From Cloacibacterium caeni_C (GTDB lineage: Bacteria; Bacteroidota; Bacteroidia; Flavobacteriales; Weeksellaceae), in assembly GCA_002422665.1 (NCBI GenBank), contig DITA01000036.1, positions 1 to 24,503 on the forward strand: 24,503 bases of DNA, written 5' to 3'. Position 1 is the first letter of the stretch; each line of letters opens with the position of its first letter. Position numbers and translations under genes: made by a program. The notes beneath the pieces were generated by a model, which did no database searches, was not told the origin of the DNA, and saw nothing but the letters and a program-made list of their open reading frames with translations. Positions 16,716 to 23,153 of the stretch are shown here, piece after piece.

Positions 16716-16734
16716 AATATTGTAGATGCAATTC

Positions 16735-17448
16735 TTATGGATTGGTAGAGAAAATAGAAGCACTGGCAATCATGGCTCTTCTGTTCATTTTCAAAATATC
16801 TCTCACCCATTCTGCGAAATCTTCTGGCTGAAGCACTTTTTCTGGGTTACCATCAGTAAGTTTACCTTCTATACTCATATCAGTAGCAATGGTACTTGGT
16901 GTTAAGGTTATTACACGAATATTGAATTTTCTAAGTTCAGCCATCAATGATTGAGAAAGCGAAATTACCGCAGCTTTAGAAGCACAGTACGCTGACATAT
17001 TCGGACCACCTTTTAATCCAGCAGTTGACGCTACATTTACGATATCTCCTTCTTTATTTTGTTTCAAATAAGGCAACGCCGCTTTCGCTACATAATACAC
17101 CCCGAAAAGATTCACCTTCATTACTTTTTCCCAAGTTTCTACTGGCATATCTTCGAAACTACCAAAATCACCTACTCCAGCGTTATTGATTAAAATGTCT
17201 ATTCCACCCAATTGAGAAGCAATAGAAGCCACTCCTTGCTCTACTTGAGCCATTTCTTCTACATTAAAAACAGAATACACTGCTTTTACGCCTAATTTCT
17301 CCAATTCTGCAACGGTAGACTTTAGATGTTCTTCATTTCTACCTGTAATTCCTACATTTACGCCTTCATTTGCCAAAGCGATAGCAACGGCTTTCCCAAG
17401 ACCTCTTCCACCACCTGTGATGAGTGCATTTTTACCTTTTAAATTCAT
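16735..17448 (-). CDS. Short-chain dehydrogenase/reductase (FabG-like)
   Basis: This 237-residue classical SDR has a Rossmann fold with cofactor motif TGGGRGLG at 11-18, structural NNAG at 88-91, Asn113, and the catalytic Ser141, Tyr154 and Lys158 (YCASK). Arg37 after the second strand (ITGRNEE) favours NADPH over NADH. It is closest in appearance to 3-oxoacyl-ACP reductases, but many such paralogues reduce other ketones, so the substrate is open. It carries its own -7 element at 17473-17480 and a terminator at 16686-16715, so it is likely transcribed separately from the regulator gene downstream. Confidence 0.9.
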   Translation of the reverse strand: MNLKGKNALITGGGRGLGKAVAIALANEGVNVGITGRNEEHLKSTVAELEKLGVKAVYSVFNVEEMAQVEQGVASIASQLGGIDILINNAGVGDFGSFEDMPVETWEKVMKVNLFGVYYVAKAALPYLKQNKEGDIVNVASTAGLKGGPNMSAYCASKAAVISLSQSLMAELRKFNIRVITLTPSTIATDMSIEGKLTDGNPEKVLQPEDFAEWVRDILKMNRRAMIASASIFSTNP

Positions 17449-17472
17449 AACTTTTTATATTTATACTGTTTG

Positions 17473-17480
17473 CAAAATTA
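17473..17480 (-). promoter_or_regulatory. -7 element of the SDR gene
   Basis: TAATTTTG on the minus strand matches TAnnTTTG, 25 bp before the ATG. Confidence 0.6.
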
Positions 17481-17610
17481 AGAAAATAAAACTGCCTAAA
17501 TGATTTCTGATGATGAATAAAATCTAAAGAAAAAGGTGAATAAATCGATGGTAGAAAAATGGATTATTGAATTTATCGGTTAAAGATTAGAAACCTGAGG
17601 CATTGGTTTA

Positions 17611-17749
17611 ACAAGCAACTATCCTGCCTTTATCCTGCCAATATCTAGCAAGTAAAGTGCAACTATATACAAATATTTTACAGACATTCATTACCCTTTA
17701 CTTATACATTCCTTTGACTTTCCTTTGACATTGCTTTGGGTAGGGTTTG
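17611..17749. repeat. 11-bp-phased inverted repeat, locus 2
   Basis: The left arm has five units starting at 17611, 17622, 17633, 17644 and 17655; all have GC at unit positions 5-6 and TA at 10-11 (for example TCCTGCCTTTA). The right arm has six units from 17684 to 17749, three reading ACWTTSCTTTG (starts 17706, 17717, 17728). The arms pair around AAGTAAAG (17650-17657) and CTTTACTT (17696-17703). The phase jumps between the arms. The units are not coding. Confidence 0.75.
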
Positions 17750-17861
17750 TATCATCCTAAATAACTATACAGGTTATTTAATAAATCCTATTTTAGTTAT
17801 ACAAATATAATTCTTAATCCTAAATTTACTATACCATTGTTTTTATATCATTAAATTTTAC

Positions 17862-18412
17862 AATATTTTTTTTTAACGCAAAGATTTTTTATTATTCCTA
17901 TATTTTTAAGGAAGCAAAGTTGGCGAAATTCATTCGCTATGAAGCTTTATGGAAATTGTTATTTAAACAGTCTTTTTCTATCACAAAGTTCTCGGAGATG
18001 TGGTGAAACGATGGCGTTTTTGAGGGCTCTGAGGAACATCGGAGATCTTCTGGAAAGGTCACGGATTTTCGTTTGGCAAGTGTAGAAAAATTTTTTCCTT
18101 TATGAAGAGATTCTTCACCATGCTGCGCTTCGTTCAGAATGACACGGTTCTGTTTTTTTACTCACGATTAGGAATCTGAATTATTTTTGAAACGCAAAGA
18201 TTTTTTATTATTCCTATATTTTTAAGGAAGCAAAGTTGGCGAAATTCATTCGCTATGAAGCTTTNNCAAAGTTCTCGGAGATGTGGTGAAACGATGGCGT
18301 TTTTGAGGGCTCTGAGGAACATTGGAAATTGTGAAGACGTGAAGTTGAAGTATTTTTCTTTATGAAGAGATTCTTCACTACGCTGTGCTTCGTTCAGAAT
18401 GACAGGATTCCC
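17862..18412. repeat. Long interspersed repeat, block 3 (two units)
   Basis: Two direct units resemble those of block 2, with 49-bp cores at 18104-18152 and 18364-18412. They hold the AACGCAAAGATTTTTT, GCGAA-ATTCA-TTCGC, CACAAAGTTCTCGGAGATG and GAGGAACAT modules. The second unit is interrupted by NN at 18265-18266. No gene is seen between 17481 and 18553. Confidence 0.8.
18265..18266. other. Assembly gap (NN) inside a repeat unit
   Basis: Compared with the neighbouring unit (17943-17984), the NN stands where about 35 bp are expected between GAAGCTTT and CAAAGTTCTCGG. So the NN here is a placeholder, not two real bases. Confidence 0.75.
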
Positions 18413-18417
18413 ACCGC

Positions 18418-18500
18418 TGGCGCGAGCATCTTACTCGTGTCCGCATTATCTACTAATGCTCATCTTTTACTTCTTGTAAGCACGAGCGAAACGCTTGTGC
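18418..18500. repeat. REP-like paired hairpins (CACGAGC type)
   Basis: A hairpin with arms GCGCGAG / CTCGTGT lies at 18420-18441. A stronger one, GCACGAGCG-AAA-CGCTTGTGC, lies at 18480-18500. The shared CGAGC core suggests a palindromic intergenic repeat family. Confidence 0.55.
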
Positions 18501-18553
18501 CAACCGTATATCATTACATCGCTGGGGTACAGTATAACAATTATCTACTGCCA

Positions 18554-19198
18554 TCAGCCAACTGACACGCCCGCTTTATACTTCCCTACATAGAAACTAT
18601 TGCTAGATTGTTTTGCTTTAACATGATGTAGAAAAAGATAAACATGCACCGTTTCTGTTGCCAACCACGTTGGTAGATTTAGGGTAGCATGCAAAGTACT
18701 TCGGGTACTTATTTTTTCTAGAAATGCTATTTTTTCTAAAGATTCGCTTACTATTACCGCATAAACATCGTCTTCGGCATTAGCAAAACCTTGATGGGAG
18801 TTGTCTTGCCATTGTAGCGAGATTACTTGGTCTTCAATATGTGTTTCTAAGCAATGAAAGCCAGACAAAGCACCACTAGATAACAGAAATTTGCTCCACT
18901 CAATATTAAATTCTAGATCTTCTATAGTAATCACATGGCTTAAGGTGTAAGAAATGATTTTATTTTTTCTTACCCCACCACTAAGATCATCCATAAAGAA
19001 GCGTTCTGTAATCCAAAGAAAAGGTTTGGTAAACTCTATCGCCAGAGAAAACTTCAGTCTCTGCAAGCGTTGTTTTTCTGTGGGTGGTTTTTGAGAAGCT
19101 TTGGGAGCAGCTCGCATAATAGGAACCCCATTTAAGGTAAGTCCTACGATATTGCCTACTTTCCCAGAAAAGCCTCCTAGAATTCCGTCTTTTGCAAT
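18554..19198 (-). CDS. DUF6266-type protein without a canonical start codon
   Basis: The first in-frame ATG (19115-19117) gives 187 residues starting MRAAPKAS. In-frame homology clearly extends upstream: translated 19118-19198 reads AKDGILGGFSGKVGNIVG and on to LNGVPI, the glycine-rich N-terminal signature I associate with DUF6266 proteins of Bacteroidota. That segment begins at ATT (19196-19198). The codons before it are GCC and AGG, and an in-frame TAA lies at 19211-19213, so no ATG, GTG or TTG is available. Either ATT is used, or the start was lost by mutation (ATG to ATT or AGG) and the gene is decaying. The later part is beta-rich (LQWQDNS, VYAVIVSESL, VHVYLFLHH), like a secreted or phage-related beta-sandwich. 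The function is unknown. Confidence 0.65.
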   Translation of the reverse strand: MAKDGILGGFSGKVGNIVGLTLNGVPIMRAAPKASQKPPTEKQRLQRLKFSLAIEFTKPFLWITERFFMDDLSGGVRKNKIISYTLSHVITIEDLEFNIEWSKFLLSSGALSGFHCLETHIEDQVISLQWQDNSHQGFANAEDDVYAVIVSESLEKIAFLEKISTRSTLHATLNLPTWLATETVHVYLFLHHVKAKQSSNSFYVGKYKAGVSVG

Positions 19199-19238
19199 GG
19201 CCCTGGTTGGTTAATTTTTGGGTGGTTAAATATTGTCT

Positions 19239-19754
19239 TTAGTAACCTATTAAAACAATTCCTTTCAAGGGAAGTTGTAATCTTCCACTTATATATAAAG
19301 TTTCAAGAAATTGAAAAATAGATTTAAAATCATCACTATTATGATAATGATTTCGTACCGCTATTACTAAAAATTCAACATTCGGCATCATACATGCCTG
19401 AAAGATATCTTTTAAAAATTGGTTATTCCTATAACCTCTACCAGCTTCTACTTCAATTACTATTTTCCCATCTGCACTAACTGCATCTGCATCAAAAAAC
19501 TTATCTATTCGATTATTGATTCCAAATAAAACTGGCACTTTTATCTTATCGTTAGTCAGTTTACTTTTCTCTACTCTAAAATTCAGTGCTTCTAAATCTT
19601 TTGAAATAACTTTTAAAACTCCGTCACTACTAAGGTTATTATCAGGAGATTTTATACTTTCGTAATTCTTCTCAAAACACTCTATAACTGACTTAATTTC
19701 ATTATTTATTCCAAACGAACGAGGAAATAGTTGATAAACTAGATGATATTCCAT
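19239..19754 (-). CDS. PD-(D/E)xK-like protein of unknown function
   Basis: The protein has 171 residues and no signal or membrane segment. The core reads FFDADAV, then KIVIEVEAGRG, then NNQFLKDIFQA. This gives Asp88/Asp90, then Glu101-x-Glu103, a D...ExE pattern that fits the restriction-endonuclease-like fold with Glu in place of the usual Lys. The rest alternates strands and helices as expected (VEFLVIAVRNHY, LPLKGIVLIGY at the C-terminus). I know similar stand-alone hypothetical proteins ending in a GILIIGY-type strand, but no established function. It lies 57 bp downstream of the HNH gene on the same strand and 40 bp before the DUF6266 frame. It probably shares a transcript with the HNH gene and may act with it as a nuclease pair. 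Confidence 0.7.
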   Translation of the reverse strand: MEYHLVYQLFPRSFGINNEIKSVIECFEKNYESIKSPDNNLSSDGVLKVISKDLEALNFRVEKSKLTNDKIKVPVLFGINNRIDKFFDADAVSADGKIVIEVEAGRGYRNNQFLKDIFQACMMPNVEFLVIAVRNHYHNSDDFKSIFQFLETLYISGRLQLPLKGIVLIGY

Positions 19755-19811
19755 ATTTAATTGACAAATAATTTATAATTGGATTTATTCTTAAATTTAG
19801 ATTTTAAATAC

Positions 19812-20585
19812 TTAAATTTTCTGAAATATAACATCTAAATGATACTGAATAAATTCTTTTTTAGGTAAATATTTTTGTGGTAAAGTCAAAGTTTGATTTT
19901 CTAAAGGGGCAAAATATTTATCATAATAAATCGCTTCTTTATTCTTCTTAATATTTTTAGAAAGTAATATTTTATATTGCTCATCAATACCTATTAATCC
20001 TTTATCAAAAGCCTTATCATATAAAGCAGAAAAACAAATTCCGTTTTCAGGGTTTAATCTTTCTTCTTCATTTATTGACCAAGGAACGATGTGGCTAGCT
20101 ACAAGTAATTCGGGAATATCAATTCCTGAAATAGCACATTTACCTGTATAATTAGAAATTACCATCTGCCTAAATACATTTTGATTTACTCTTGTTTTAA
20201 TTTCTCTTAATTTCACTTCACCTTTAAGTTCTTTGATATCAAAAAATAGTTCTTCAAATTTTTGTTCAACAGTAAAATTTTCTTTTTCTGCTAAAATTTT
20301 TTCACTTAGAAAAATAAGTTCTTCTTGATTGTTAAAAAACTCATCCCAAATTGGCTGAACAATTTTTTTTCCTCCATCCATTCCTTTAATTCCTCTTGCT
20401 TTAAGAACAGGATCTACACTTGCGAAATTTACTAAACGTAAAGCTACAGAATTTGGAGTTCTACCAATTAAATGAGCTAAATAAATCACATCTTTATTTG
20501 TACTGTGCATTTTTCCAAAAGGAGTTTTTAAGTACAAATTAAATGCAAGTATCAACTCTTCCTTTGACCAAAGTTTTCGTTTCAT
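19812..20585 (-). CDS. HNH endonuclease with N-terminal DNA-binding-like domain
   Basis: The protein has 257 residues. The N-terminal ~75 residues (WSKEELILAFNLYLKTPFG ... GRTPNSVALRLVNFASVDP) look like a SANT/Myb-like or winged DNA-binding module. A helical linker is followed by the HNH domain from about 130: ASHIVPW with His165, then RLNPENGICFSALYDKAFDKGLI with Asn181. The third HNH position is Tyr189 where many relatives have His (ALHDKAFD); Asp190 is adjacent. Cys150 in GKCAISG is a single cysteine, not a zinc knuckle. It resembles COG3440-type putative restriction endonucleases, which occur without a methylase. A perfect 17-bp palindrome lies just upstream of the ATG. Defence or mobile-element function is inferred from family and context. 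Confidence 0.82.
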   Translation of the reverse strand: MKRKLWSKEELILAFNLYLKTPFGKMHSTNKDVIYLAHLIGRTPNSVALRLVNFASVDPVLKARGIKGMDGGKKIVQPIWDEFFNNQEELIFLSEKILAEKENFTVEQKFEELFFDIKELKGEVKLREIKTRVNQNVFRQMVISNYTGKCAISGIDIPELLVASHIVPWSINEEERLNPENGICFSALYDKAFDKGLIGIDEQYKILLSKNIKKNKEAIYYDKYFAPLENQTLTLPQKYLPKKEFIQYHLDVIFQKI

Positions 20586-20599
20586 TAGTTTTTAATTAA

Positions 20600-20616
20600 T
20601 GTAAATTATTTACATA
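20600..20616. promoter_or_regulatory. Perfect 17-bp palindrome before the HNH gene
   Basis: ATGTAAATTATTTACAT is symmetric 8-1-8 and lies between the likely -7 element and the ATG, 15 bp from it. This is a typical place for a repressor operator, although a leader hairpin is also possible. Confidence 0.55.
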
Positions 20617-20624
20617 AAATCTAC
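20617..20624 (-). promoter_or_regulatory. Likely -7 element of the HNH gene
   Basis: TAGATTTT on the minus strand matches TAnnTTTG in all but the last base. It abuts the palindrome. Confidence 0.4.
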
Positions 20625-20750
20625 TTTCTTAAAGATATAAAATTTCATCAATATAAAAGCCTAAAACAAATATATCAATTCCTTTTCAAACATCATTACG
20701 GAAAAACGTATTGCAATAAAAATCATAAAACCCCATCATTTTTCTCCCAA

Positions 20751-20904
20751 TCAAGTTAGGGTCAAGTTCTACTCAAGTTTTAGGTTTGTTCGTGGCTTGT
20801 TCGTAATTTATGGTACTTTTCCGAGCTTGATTCGAAGGAAACACGAAAAAACCACGAACAAACCCCACAGAAAACCCGAATTTCACCCAACTTTGACTCG
20901 AAGA
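20751..20904. repeat. 11-bp-phased inverted repeat, locus 3 (14 units)
   Basis: The 11-bp phase holds across 154 bp. TCAAGTT starts at 20751, 20762 and 20773; TTCG starts at 20789 and 20800 (same unit position). On the right arm CGAA starts at 20833, 20844, 20855, 20877 and 20899. The arms pair: GGTTTGTTCGTGG (20783-20795) is the exact complement of CCACGAACAAACC (20852-20864), and weaker pairing continues outward. It lies between the HNH promoter and the end of the WYL gene. An 11-bp period rules out coding. Confidence 0.85.
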
Positions 20905-20924
20905 TATGGAGTTAACAATAGTGC

Positions 20925-21845
20925 TTACACCGAAAAGTTTTTCAGCATGATTTCTACCTCTGCTTTCAGTTCTTGGATAAAACTTTCGGGCGCTAAAACT
21001 TGCACGCGTTTTCCGTAGGATAAAATCTCCCTTTGGAAATCATAAGTAGGAACCAAACTCACCCTAAAAATGGTTTCCGTTTCGTTCTCCGCGATTACGG
21101 TTTGGGAATGATGCAGTGGCAAAGCTTTGATATAATTGGCTTGTTCACGGTCAAATTTCAACAAAATTTCCTGTGTTTCTTTGCCCAAAGTACTGATGAT
21201 GCCAAAAGAATTTTTATACGCCTTTTCTATATCAATATTCTCTCTTTTGAAAGAAGTATTGCTGATATTGAGGTCAGAAATGCGGTCTAGTCCGTAAGTT
21301 TTCAGGAAAAAAGAGGGGTTTTTGGACTGATAATCGGCGGCTAAAAGATACCAACGGTTTTTAAATTCCTTCAACGCATAAGGCATGACGACTTTGCTGG
21401 ATTTTTCGTTTTCCCAAAATTTTTGATAGGTAAAAGAGAGTACTTTCTTTTGGGTAATGGCGTGAATCATGCCGTTAAGGTGTTCTAAACCTCTGGCTCT
21501 TCTCGGCTCAAAAAACATCACATCTGCCTTTCCTTTGGTTTCGCGGTAAGCTTCTACCAATAGCAATTGGTCAAATACGCTCTCTTGGGAAAGTTCCAGT
21601 TCTTCTTCCTCTATGAAATGGGCATTTTTCTTTCGTGAATAAGAAATCTGTATCCCAAATACATCTGCAATCGCCAGTTTATCTCTCTGAAAAGTGCGTT
21701 CGGTAAATTTGAGTTCCAGTCCTTTTTCTGCAAACTGCGTTTCTAAGTAGTCAGCAATTTCTGGATAAGTGGCGCCTCGGTCTTTTCTTCTGCGTAAAAA
21801 CTCTTCTATAAAGAGCAGTCTGAGCATTTGTTCGTTTTTTGCCAT
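20925..21845 (-). CDS. WYL-domain transcriptional regulator
   Basis: The protein has 306 residues. A winged HTH occupies about 1-75 (YPEIADYLE, FTERTFQRDKLAIADVFG). The WYL domain spans about 120-200, with KVLSFTY, the RWYLLA motif at 164-169 and YGLDRI at 184-189. A C-terminal WCX-like extension covers about 220-300. This three-part layout is that of BrxR/CapW-type and PafBC-like regulators, which sense a ligand (nucleic acid or cyclic nucleotide in studied cases) through the WYL pocket; the first group guards phage-defence islands. A -7 element TATCTTTG (21874-21881) and the inverted repeat CGTCA-N5-TGACG (21893-21907) lie upstream, so self-repression is likely. The HNH gene and an integrase remnant flank it. 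Confidence 0.88.
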   Translation of the reverse strand: MAKNEQMLRLLFIEEFLRRRKDRGATYPEIADYLETQFAEKGLELKFTERTFQRDKLAIADVFGIQISYSRKKNAHFIEEEELELSQESVFDQLLLVEAYRETKGKADVMFFEPRRARGLEHLNGMIHAITQKKVLSFTYQKFWENEKSSKVVMPYALKEFKNRWYLLAADYQSKNPSFFLKTYGLDRISDLNISNTSFKRENIDIEKAYKNSFGIISTLGKETQEILLKFDREQANYIKALPLHHSQTVIAENETETIFRVSLVPTYDFQREILSYGKRVQVLAPESFIQELKAEVEIMLKNFSV

Positions 21846-21873
21846 GGGAAATAGATGGAGATTAAGGTTGAGG

Positions 21874-21881
21874 CAAAGATA
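21874..21881 (-). promoter_or_regulatory. -7 element of the WYL gene
   Basis: TATCTTTG on the minus strand matches TAnnTTTG exactly, 28 bp before the ATG. Confidence 0.6.
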
Positions 21882-21892
21882 AGGAAGTAAAA

Positions 21893-21907
21893 CGTCAAAA
21901 GGTGACG
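21893..21907. promoter_or_regulatory. Inverted repeat upstream of the WYL gene, possible operator
   Basis: CGTCA-AAAGG-TGACG is centred about 31 bp upstream of the predicted start, over the -33 region. A dimeric WYL regulator could bind here and repress itself. Confidence 0.5.
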
Positions 21908-21910
21908 CAT

Positions 21911-22048
21911 TTAGAACTTTTCAAATCTTTTGATGCTAAATTCTGTTCTTTTACCATCAACAGTAATGCGTAAATAAATTGGTGATTTTCCGTCTGAATT
22001 CGACTTAGCACTTTTCATATAAAAAAGAATAGATAACTTAGTGTTCAT
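21911..22048 (-). pseudogene. N-terminal fragment of a tyrosine-recombinase integrase
   Basis: ATG at 22046-22048 opens a 45-residue frame ending at TAA 21911-21913. It reads MNTKLSILFYMKSAKSNSDG and continues with SPIYLRITVDGKRTEFSIKR. This is the arm-DNA-binding N-terminus of Bacteroidota phage/transposon integrases (typical form TKLNVLFYLKKSK...GEAPIYLRITVDGKRAEFSLKR). The core-binding and catalytic domains (R...HxxR...Y) are absent, and the following DNA belongs to the WYL promoter. It is thus a stump of an integrated element, left beside two tRNA-Asp genes. Confidence 0.8.
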
Positions 22049-22140
22049 AGTGGTGACTTATAGGTTAAAATTAAACTAGCTCTATTGCACCTACAAGATG
22101 TTCAATAAGTGTACTCCCATCAATACTGGGATTAAACAAG

Positions 22141-22321
22141 ATTAGGGGTCTGTTATTTTGATAAATTAGGGGTCTTCATATTAGAAAGACACCTATATTT
22201 TCCAACAGAAAACCTCTTTCTTTTAAAGTGAAAATTTTTGTAAATTTTTCACTAAAAAGAATAGAAATCGGGGTCTTCTGAAAAGGTTCTTAAAAATAGG
22301 TGACTCCGAAAAAGACACCCA
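22141..22321. repeat. Cluster of 9-bp repeats, TAGGKGTCT type
   Basis: ATTAGGGGTCT occurs at 22141-22151 and 22165-22175. One-mismatch relatives are at 22187-22195 (inverted, AGACACCTA), 22297-22305 (TAGGTGACT) and 22313-22321 (inverted, AGACACCCA), and ATCGGGGTCTTC is at 22267-22278. The cluster lies between the integrase stump and tRNA-Asp, so it may be arm-type integrase sites or the border of a lost element. I see no gene in 22049-22360. Confidence 0.55.
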
Positions 22322-22365
22322 CATATTGAGAATTATTAATAAACTTTGAAAGTCCAGATAAACAA

Positions 22366-22399
22366 AAAACCCTTTAGATCTAAAGATTTAAAGGGTTTT
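22366..22399 (-). terminator. Terminator of the tRNA-Asp transcript
   Basis: The stem AAAACCCTTTA / TAAAGGGTTTT gives TTTTGTTT on the minus strand. The loop contains the alternative palindrome CTTTAGATCTAAAG. Confidence 0.85.
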
Positions 22400-22422
22400 G
22401 TTGCAAATTGCATTTTTAAATG

Positions 22423-22496
22423 CGATCCGGACGGGACTCGAACCCGCGACCTCCGCCGTGACAGGGCGGCATTCTAACCAACTGAACTACCGGATC
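22423..22496 (-). tRNA. tRNA-Asp (anticodon GTC), copy 1
   Basis: Acceptor GATCCGG / CCGGATC with discriminator G, anticodon stem CCGCC / GGCGG with loop CTGTCAC (anticodon GTC), and T arm with GTTCGAGTC. CCA is not encoded. Its 74 bases are identical to the second copy. Confidence 0.95.
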
Positions 22497-22528
22497 AATT
22501 TTTTGAAAAGTAATTGATAAACTTTTTG

Positions 22529-22602
22529 CGATCCGGACGGGACTCGAACCCGCGACCTCCGCCGTGACAGGGCGGCATTCTAACCAACTGAACTACCGGA
22601 TC
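22529..22602 (-). tRNA. tRNA-Asp (anticodon GTC), copy 2
   Basis: Identical to copy 1 and 32 bp upstream of it on the same strand, so the two form one tandem transcript. It was duplicated recently or is kept identical by conversion. Confidence 0.95.
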
Positions 22603-22684
22603 TTTTAATTAAAGAACATTGCTCTTTTTTCGTGATGGCAAAATTACAACTTTTATTGAATACTGCAAATATTTTTACAAAAAA

Positions 22685-22709
22685 AATGCTCTCCTAAACG
22701 GAAAGCATT
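22685..22709 (-). terminator. Terminator of trxA
   Basis: The stem AATGCTCTCC / GGAAAGCATT (one mismatch) is followed on the minus strand by a run of T's, 20 bp past the trxA stop. Confidence 0.85.
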
Positions 22710-22729
22710 CATTTTCAATTATATTATTT

Positions 22730-23047
22730 TTACAAGTATGCATTTAATTTCTCTGCAATAGCCGCTTTAGGAGCTACTCCTACGAATTTATCTACTACTT
22801 CTCCGTTCTTAAAAATCAAAACAGTAGGGATATTTCTGATCCCGTAATCCATAGATACTTGTTGATTATTATCTACATCTACTTTTCCTACTATCGCTTT
22901 CCCTTGGAAATCATCATGAAGTTCTTCAATGATTGGTCCAAGCATTCTACATGGTCCACACCAAGCTGCCCAAAAATCTACTAATACTGGTTTATCTGAA
23001 TTTAATACCAATTCTTGAAAGTTGCTGTCTGTTAATTCTACTGCCAT
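22730..23047 (-). CDS. trxA: Thioredoxin
   Basis: This 105-residue cytoplasmic thioredoxin has the active site WCGPC with Cys30 and Cys33, the buried Asp24 in VDFWA, and cis-Pro74 in RNIPT. The length and the single domain match TrxA, the general disulfide reductant recycled by thioredoxin reductase. There is no signal peptide, so it is not a periplasmic TlpA/ResA type. Its -7 element is at 23092-23099 and its terminator at 22685-22709, so it is monocistronic. It lies downstream of a cysteine desulfurase, but with its own promoter. Confidence 0.95.
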   Translation of the reverse strand: MAVELTDSNFQELVLNSDKPVLVDFWAAWCGPCRMLGPIIEELHDDFQGKAIVGKVDVDNNQQVSMDYGIRNIPTVLIFKNGEVVDKFVGVAPKAAIAEKLNAYL

Positions 23048-23091
23048 AATTCTTTAATATTTGTTTCTAATTATTTATTGATTTCAGGTTA

Positions 23092-23099
23092 CAAATTTA
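23092..23099 (-). promoter_or_regulatory. -7 element of trxA
   Basis: TAAATTTG on the minus strand matches TAnnTTTG exactly, 44 bp before the ATG. Confidence 0.6.
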
Positions 23100-23153
23100 C
23101 AATATTCTTGCCAAATTTTTAAAAGTATTGTCTATGCGAACCATTATATTTTT

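Noticed and set aside
17611..17749. Insertion-sequence terminal repeats
   Set aside because: No transposase frame or target duplication is present and the arms are too close together.
18362..18565. Open plus-strand frame of 67 codons
   Set aside because: It runs through the 49-bp repeat core and REP-like hairpins; the translation is a by-product of the repeat.
20751..20904. Plain rho-independent terminator of the WYL gene
   Set aside because: The arms are far apart with a 56-bp loop at the best stem, there is no T-run at the base, and the 11-bp phase is not a terminator property. Transcript folding remains possible.
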